Below are positions 59,625 through 64,000 of a stretch of 64,000 nt of DNA, in pieces. The stretch covers positions 62,001 to 126,000 of the forward strand of contig NZ_JAJKFV010000009.1 of assembly GCF_020966775.1 (NCBI RefSeq), given 5' to 3'. Position 1 is the stretch's first letter. Every line of letters starts with the position of its first letter. Position numbers and translations under genes: made by a program. Source of the DNA: Rhodopirellula halodulae. GTDB taxonomy: Bacteria; Planctomycetota; Planctomycetia; Pirellulales; Pirellulaceae. The notes under the pieces were generated by a model. That model had not been told where the DNA came from and did no database searches. It saw only the letters and a list, made by a program, of their open reading frames with translations.

Positions 59625-62600
59625 TCATTTGCTTGCGGTCTGCTGCTCGCGAGGGCGATCGTTTCCCTCAAGGATGATTGCCGGGGCGTTGATGTTTCCG
59701 AGCAACAACTTGTCGTCGCTTGCGAAGAAGTACGCCCCATCGACGGTAGGGTCGGCAGTAGCACGCCGGCCCATCTCGCGTTCCGTTTCCAAGTCCCAAA
59801 ATCTGACGGTTTTGTCGCTCATTGCCGTCATGAGTGTTCTCCCTTCATCAAGAAAAGCGAGCGAGTGCGGGTTGGCTCGAAAACCTCGCAACAATGAAAT
59901 CTGTTCCTGGGAAGGGAATTTCTTGACTCGAAACGTTCTTCCGCGTTGATACATGGCGATCAGCTTGCCATCGTCGCTGAACTGGATGTTGTGATAAGCG
60001 TTCGAAAGGTCGCATTGTTCGAGCAACGTGACCTTACCATCTCGATAAAGCAAAAGTTGATTTTGTCTTTTGACTAGCAAAGCGGAATGGTCACCAGGAA
60101 TGTTGTGCAGTTGGCGGAATCCTTCTCCGTCGAAGACGATCTCATTTTGAAGTTTGAACTCATCCGGCGAATACACTCGCAAGCGATCGTGGTAGAGCAA
60201 GCAAAGCGAATCGCTTGTGTATCGAAAGTCGATGCATTCTCGCTTCGGATCGTAGGGTTGAATTTTGTGAACAGGTAGCCCCGTCTCAAGATCCGTGATC
60301 AGCACATCCTTTTCAGAAATGGTTGCTGCCTGAAGCCCGTCATTGGACACGGCGACGTTGAAAAGTCCCGCAATTGGAATGTGACAGAGCTTCACGAGTT
60401 TCGTTTCCGGCCTCTGGTGATCATAGAGCCACAAATGACCATCAAATGCGCGAGTGTAAATTTTCGAGCGTGTGATGGGGTGCCGGAACGTGTAAGCCGC
60501 AAAAGAGCGATCTTTGTTCTGGTCGTGAAAATCGAGAGACTCAGACAGTTGTTTTGAGAGATCCCAAAGACGCACGTCTCCGTCGAGACAGGTTGATATT
60601 AGTTTGGGAATTTGATCGCCATTTGGGACAATCGCTACACTCGAAATGCCGCTGTCGCTCGCCTGAATGACAGTTGTATGAAAGAGTTGACGGTCAGCAT
60701 TGGTTTGGTTCAGGTCCCAAAAATACAGAAGGCCCTCGTCGGTTCCCAAAGCAAGGTAACGACCGTCCGCACTCAGGTCAGCGTCTCTGATGTGGGAAGG
60801 AAGCTTGTCGAGGTACGCGACTAGTCGTTGATCCTTTCCGTCAACGACACGGATTGCATTGAAATCGCAAATGGCAAAACGCGGGACACCGATCTCAGGC
60901 AAAATCGCGGTTGCAAAGGCAAGTGAAATTCCCCGCGAGGGCACATCGTAGGCCACGCCATCAGTTGGCACGCTAACACGCAGCAAATCATGTCTGCCTG
61001 GGATTCTCCATACAGCAGCCACCTCGTTCGTATCACCAACGAACTCCAGGCACTCGTTGCGTGATTCGCTGTCGAATTCGGCGACTTTCTCGCCGTCGAC
61101 GGAGAAGACGAACAGTTTCCGATAACGCTCCGCGGTGGCGAAGAGTTTTCCATCCGCTGAAAAGGCCGCGGACTCGATCGAATTCAAATGCCCAAGGAAT
61201 GCGTGTTCGACGGTGCCGGTCTCGACGTCACAAAGGATCGATTCGTTGATGCCGAGGCTGGTGTTGGTGCCGGTGACAAAGGACTTTTTGTCCGGGCTGA
61301 TTGCAATCGCACAAAGCTTTTCCCCGACTTCGTGCTTTCGAATCACTTTCTGTTGAACGAGATCGATGACGTGCACCATGCCGTCGTGGCCGACCGAAAG
61401 TGCCAGTGTTCCATCATCCGACACGGCGACTTCTCGAGCTTCCGGTTCGTGCCGAGTCAGCAACACGGATTCTTGGGGACGCGTCAATCGCTCGAGATGC
61501 CGCCAAGCGAAGTGCGTCTTTTTGAATTCGGGTTCCGTGTCAGGGTGGTATTTCAGAAGGAGTTTCCTAGCCTCGGGCAAATTGTGCGACTCGTACGCTT
61601 GGTAGGCCAGCGTCATGTCGGCAACATACAATTGACGTTGAAGCTCTGAGCGACTGCTGTTCAGTTCCGCGTTGGTCAGCGACAACTCTTCGTTGGTGTC
61701 CGCCAGCGTCGCATTGATTCGCATCAATCGACCGGAATAGATCGTGATGGTGGCGATCACCGCGACGATCGTCGTGACCGTTCCAATCAAAGCGGCCAAC
61801 GCCACGAGAGGATTGCGTTCGCTCCAACGATACAGTCGCTCGCTCCAACCGGGCAATTTTGCCGCGACGGCTTCGTGATTGGCGAACCGTCGCAAATCGG
61901 CGGCCAACTCTGCCGCCGTTTGATAGCGATCCTTCGGCGAAGTCGCCATGCTGCGAAACAAGATCGCTTCGAGTGAACGCGGCAAATTTTCGCGAAAGGC
62001 TCGGGCGGGGAGGTGCGTTCCCTGGGCGACTCGGTTCAAAATTTGGTCCCTGGATCCTGAGAACGCTCGATGTTGCGTGATCCATTCGTAAAGGGTGACA
62101 CCCAGACTGTAGATGTCGGATTGAGCGGTGGCTTGTCCGCCGGAGCCCGATGTTTGTTCGGGGCTCATGTAAGAAGGCGTTCCAACCATGTGCCCGGTCA
62201 TGGTCAACGCTGTGTTGTCCTCTTCGTTGAACGCTAGCCCGAAGTCGGTCAACCAGATTTTGCCTTGCTCGTCGATCATCAGGTTCGATGGTTTAACATC
62301 GCGGTGGATGATTCGCTGCTGATGCGCCGAATGCAACGCGTCGGCAATATCAGCGATGGATTTCGCGATGTACTCCAGCGAGTCGTGACGACGTTCAGCC
62401 GTTGATGGCGGGCTGTCTTGGGTGTCTTTGCGTGTCGCCAAGGTGAACGATTCGGAACCTTCGATTCCGTTGAGTTCCATGATGCGTTCGGCCAGGGTGA
62501 TGCCATTGATGTAACGCATCACCAAGAACTGCATTCCGTCTTGAACCCCCGAATCGAGGAGCGGCACCACATGTTCGTGGTTCAACTCCTGGACCACGGA

Positions 62601-62852
62601 TGCTTCGCGAGAGAACCGTCGTTGCAGCCGCAGATTGTCCGCGACTTGCAGCCGAATCAGTTTTAACGCGACTTGTTTGCCTGACGTGGTGTCTTCGCCG
62701 AGATAGACATCGCCCATTCCGCCCGAACCGAGCGCCCGAAGAATCCGATACTTGCCAAAGTGAGAGTCAGAGAATGAGTCCGCTTCTGATTCCGTGTTGG
62801 TCGTCTGCGTGGCGTCTTCGGAAAAGCGAGTCACAGTGGCGGCGGAATCCAA
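59625..62852 (-). CDS. Transmembrane Ser/Thr protein kinase with C-terminal WD40-type propeller
   Basis: The 1075-residue frame starts at TTG 62852 (a GTG six codons later is possible). The PknB-type kinase domain spans about residues 30-310. It has the glycine loop LGSGGMGDVYLG, the lysine in QVALKLIR, the catalytic loop IHRDVKPSN, DFG in LTDFGLAF, and a GTPSYMSPEQ segment. One transmembrane helix follows (VALAALIGTVTTIVAVIATIT, about 350-370). A helical stretch and then six or more WD40-like blades extend from about 450 to the end (LALSVGHDGMVHVIDL, KLISTCLDGDVRLWDLS, TLMTAMSDKTVRFWDLE). The propeller is probably extracytoplasmic. These kinase-WD40 fusions are numerous in planctomycetes. 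The next gene is a paralogue. Confidence 0.92.
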   Translation of the reverse strand: MDSAATVTRFSEDATQTTNTESEADSFSDSHFGKYRILRALGSGGMGDVYLGEDTTSGKQVALKLIRLQVADNLRLQRRFSREASVVQELNHEHVVPLLDSGVQDGMQFLVMRYINGITLAERIMELNGIEGSESFTLATRKDTQDSPPSTAERRHDSLEYIAKSIADIADALHSAHQQRIIHRDVKPSNLMIDEQGKIWLTDFGLAFNEEDNTALTMTGHMVGTPSYMSPEQTSGSGGQATAQSDIYSLGVTLYEWITQHRAFSGSRDQILNRVAQGTHLPARAFRENLPRSLEAILFRSMATSPKDRYQTAAELAADLRRFANHEAVAAKLPGWSERLYRWSERNPLVALAALIGTVTTIVAVIATITIYSGRLMRINATLADTNEELSLTNAELNSSRSELQRQLYVADMTLAYQAYESHNLPEARKLLLKYHPDTEPEFKKTHFAWRHLERLTRPQESVLLTRHEPEAREVAVSDDGTLALSVGHDGMVHVIDLVQQKVIRKHEVGEKLCAIAISPDKKSFVTGTNTSLGINESILCDVETGTVEHAFLGHLNSIESAAFSADGKLFATAERYRKLFVFSVDGEKVAEFDSESRNECLEFVGDTNEVAAVWRIPGRHDLLRVSVPTDGVAYDVPSRGISLAFATAILPEIGVPRFAICDFNAIRVVDGKDQRLVAYLDKLPSHIRDADLSADGRYLALGTDEGLLYFWDLNQTNADRQLFHTTVIQASDSGISSVAIVPNGDQIPKLISTCLDGDVRLWDLSKQLSESLDFHDQNKDRSFAAYTFRHPITRSKIYTRAFDGHLWLYDHQRPETKLVKLCHIPIAGLFNVAVSNDGLQAATISEKDVLITDLETGLPVHKIQPYDPKRECIDFRYTSDSLCLLYHDRLRVYSPDEFKLQNEIVFDGEGFRQLHNIPGDHSALLVKRQNQLLLYRDGKVTLLEQCDLSNAYHNIQFSDDGKLIAMYQRGRTFRVKKFPSQEQISLLRGFRANPHSLAFLDEGRTLMTAMSDKTVRFWDLETEREMGRRATADPTVDGAYFFASDDKLLLGNINAPAIILEGNDRPREQQTASK

Positions 62853-62931
62853 TGAGGCAGATTACGGAACGAGCCAGCAAGAAGGCCGGCTGCAAAGCAG
62901 CGTTCGAACGCTAGTTTGGTCGGACGCTAGC

Positions 62932-64000
62932 TTAAGGTGTGCCGAAGAGTTTTTCACGAGAAGTCTCGGTCAACCACAGATCAAGCGGCGTGTATTCGGA
63001 CCCCGCGAGCAGCATATTCGCATCGCGAAAGAAATGCAGGCGGTTGCGTTTGTGCGCTCCCACCGGTAAAGAGCCCATTTCACGTTCGCTTTCTAAGTCC
63101 CAGAATTGAACCAATCCATCTTCTCCCGATGTGATGGCCGTTTTGGCGTCGTCCAGCAAAAGGCAATCGCCCGTACTTTTGGTGGTCCCACGTAGCATCG
63201 CGATGGTTTGGTTGTCGGGATAGGACTGGACGCGAATCAGGCGGTTGTCGTGGATGATCGCCAATCGGGTTCCGGATGAATCGAAGATGATTCGTCGGAT
63301 GTAGTCAGAGCCGGTATCCGCTGAGTGATACGGTCGCACCCGCTGTCCATCGAAGTGGTACAACCCTTTGTTCATCTGGATCAAAAACGTCGACGTGTTC
63401 GGGACTGGAACCAATTCGCCTGAGTTGTCTTCCGGCAACGCGATGATTTGGTCCAGGTCGAACGAGGTTTCGGAGTAGACGTGGATTTCGTCGTTGTACA
63501 GCAGATAGATGCGTCCCTCGCGATATTTCACGTCGCGGATGATTTTCGCTGAATCAAAGGGTTCGATCTGTGCGAGTTGGCGATCCGTCAGCAGGTTGTA
63601 GATGTAGATTTTGTTGCGTGATGCAACCGCCAGTCGCGTTTGATCTTCGTTGGTCGTGAGGAAGTTGGTGTCGCGAATGTCGTGGCGTGCGATCACTCGT
63701 AGCCGTCCGGCATCTTTCATCGGGTTGTAGTGTGCGACCGTGCCGTTGACCAAACGCAGGTACAGATCGGGTGATCCCAGAAACGGCGAATGCACCGATA
63801 CCAAGCGTGTGGCATGCGAATCCATTTTGCCGTCGGTGGGCCGCAGCGGCATGCTGCGTTCCGGATCCCAAAGTTGGACTTGGCCGTCCTCGCAGGTGGA
63901 AACGAATCGCGGAATGCGTTTCTTGTCAGGAAGCACTCGCAGGCTGCTGATCGATCCTTCGGAAACGGGAATCACCAGCGGACGAAGCAACTCGCCCGTC
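62932..64000 (-). CDS. WD40-propeller protein, probably a second kinase/WD40 paralogue, N-terminus beyond window
   Basis: The frame runs off the right edge of the window; 356 residues are visible. They consist of WD40-like blades (RFVSTCEDGQVQLWDPE, TAITSGEDGLVQFWDLE) and end in REMGSLPVGAHKRNRLHFFR and LFGTP. The end closely parallels that of the upstream-numbered kinase gene (FWDLESEREMG compared with FWDLETEREMG), so it is probably the C-terminal half of a second transmembrane Ser/Thr kinase created by tandem duplication. The kinase domain itself is not in the window. 79 bp separate the two genes. Confidence 0.8.
   Translation of the reverse strand, partial: TGELLRPLVIPVSEGSISSLRVLPDKKRIPRFVSTCEDGQVQLWDPERSMPLRPTDGKMDSHATRLVSVHSPFLGSPDLYLRLVNGTVAHYNPMKDAGRLRVIARHDIRDTNFLTTNEDQTRLAVASRNKIYIYNLLTDRQLAQIEPFDSAKIIRDVKYREGRIYLLYNDEIHVYSETSFDLDQIIALPEDNSGELVPVPNTSTFLIQMNKGLYHFDGQRVRPYHSADTGSDYIRRIIFDSSGTRLAIIHDNRLIRVQSYPDNQTIAMLRGTTKSTGDCLLLDDAKTAITSGEDGLVQFWDLESEREMGSLPVGAHKRNRLHFFRDANMLLAGSEYTPLDLWLTETSREKLFGTP

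Overview
The window looks like chromosome of a marine planctomycete close to Rhodopirellula. The evidence is a moderate GC content, giant secreted proteins that start with a planctomycete-type export leader (LEDRRVLA, LESRQLMA), dockerin and Calx-beta domains, a PEP-CTERM protein, Ser/Thr kinases fused to WD40 propellers, a Tat-exported Gfo/Idh/MocA oxidoreductase, and core genes scattered among hypotheticals. The genus is inferred from these traits and not from a database match. I see no phage, insertion sequence or CRISPR array.

Layout. 1-965: end of hemB and a small methyltransferase. 966-2260: palindromic repeat array. 2443-7835: GntR/YtrA-type repressor, ABC ATPase, large permease and a membrane-anchored partner, the last three joined by ATGA overlaps. 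8417-11117 (minus): tRNA-Thr(CGT), a TPR protein with two RNA polymerase alpha-CTD-like domains, and tgt. 11657-13785: a small protein ending in Gly-Glu, translationally coupled to a PafA/Dop (Pup ligase) homologue with a membrane insertion. 14543-20302: three envelope or coiled-coil proteins of unknown function. 21446-27268: a proline-rich secreted protein, the oxidoreductase, and a thioredoxin-fold protein. 27449-47918 (minus): a 5'-nucleotidase-like dockerin protein, a PEP-CTERM protein and a 4703-residue modular surface protein. 48475-48768: small HNH protein. 48880-53486 (minus): redox operon with a NirB-like flavoprotein fused to a [2Fe-2S] and membrane domain, an 11-motif multihaem cytochrome c, a DUF3365 haem lipoprotein and a globin. 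53954-55682 (minus): aroB followed by a NusG/RfaH-like factor. 55884-64000: small membrane proteins, an SF1 helicase and two tandem kinase/WD40 genes, the last cut by the window edge.

Five intergenic gaps (966-2260, 7900-8352, 13813-14380, 20344-21345, 56597-57022) hold the same palindromic elements. Each gap is tandemly amplified with its own period (about 384, 207, 199, 168 and 152 bp), and always lies 3' of a plus-strand gene.

The strongest candidates for an undescribed system are the Pup/UBact-like modifier plus membrane PafA-like ligase pair (11657-13785), the transmembrane electron-transfer operon (48880-53486) and the TPR-alphaCTD protein (9547-10878). All functional readings here are by eye from sequence motifs. 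No searches or structure predictions were run.
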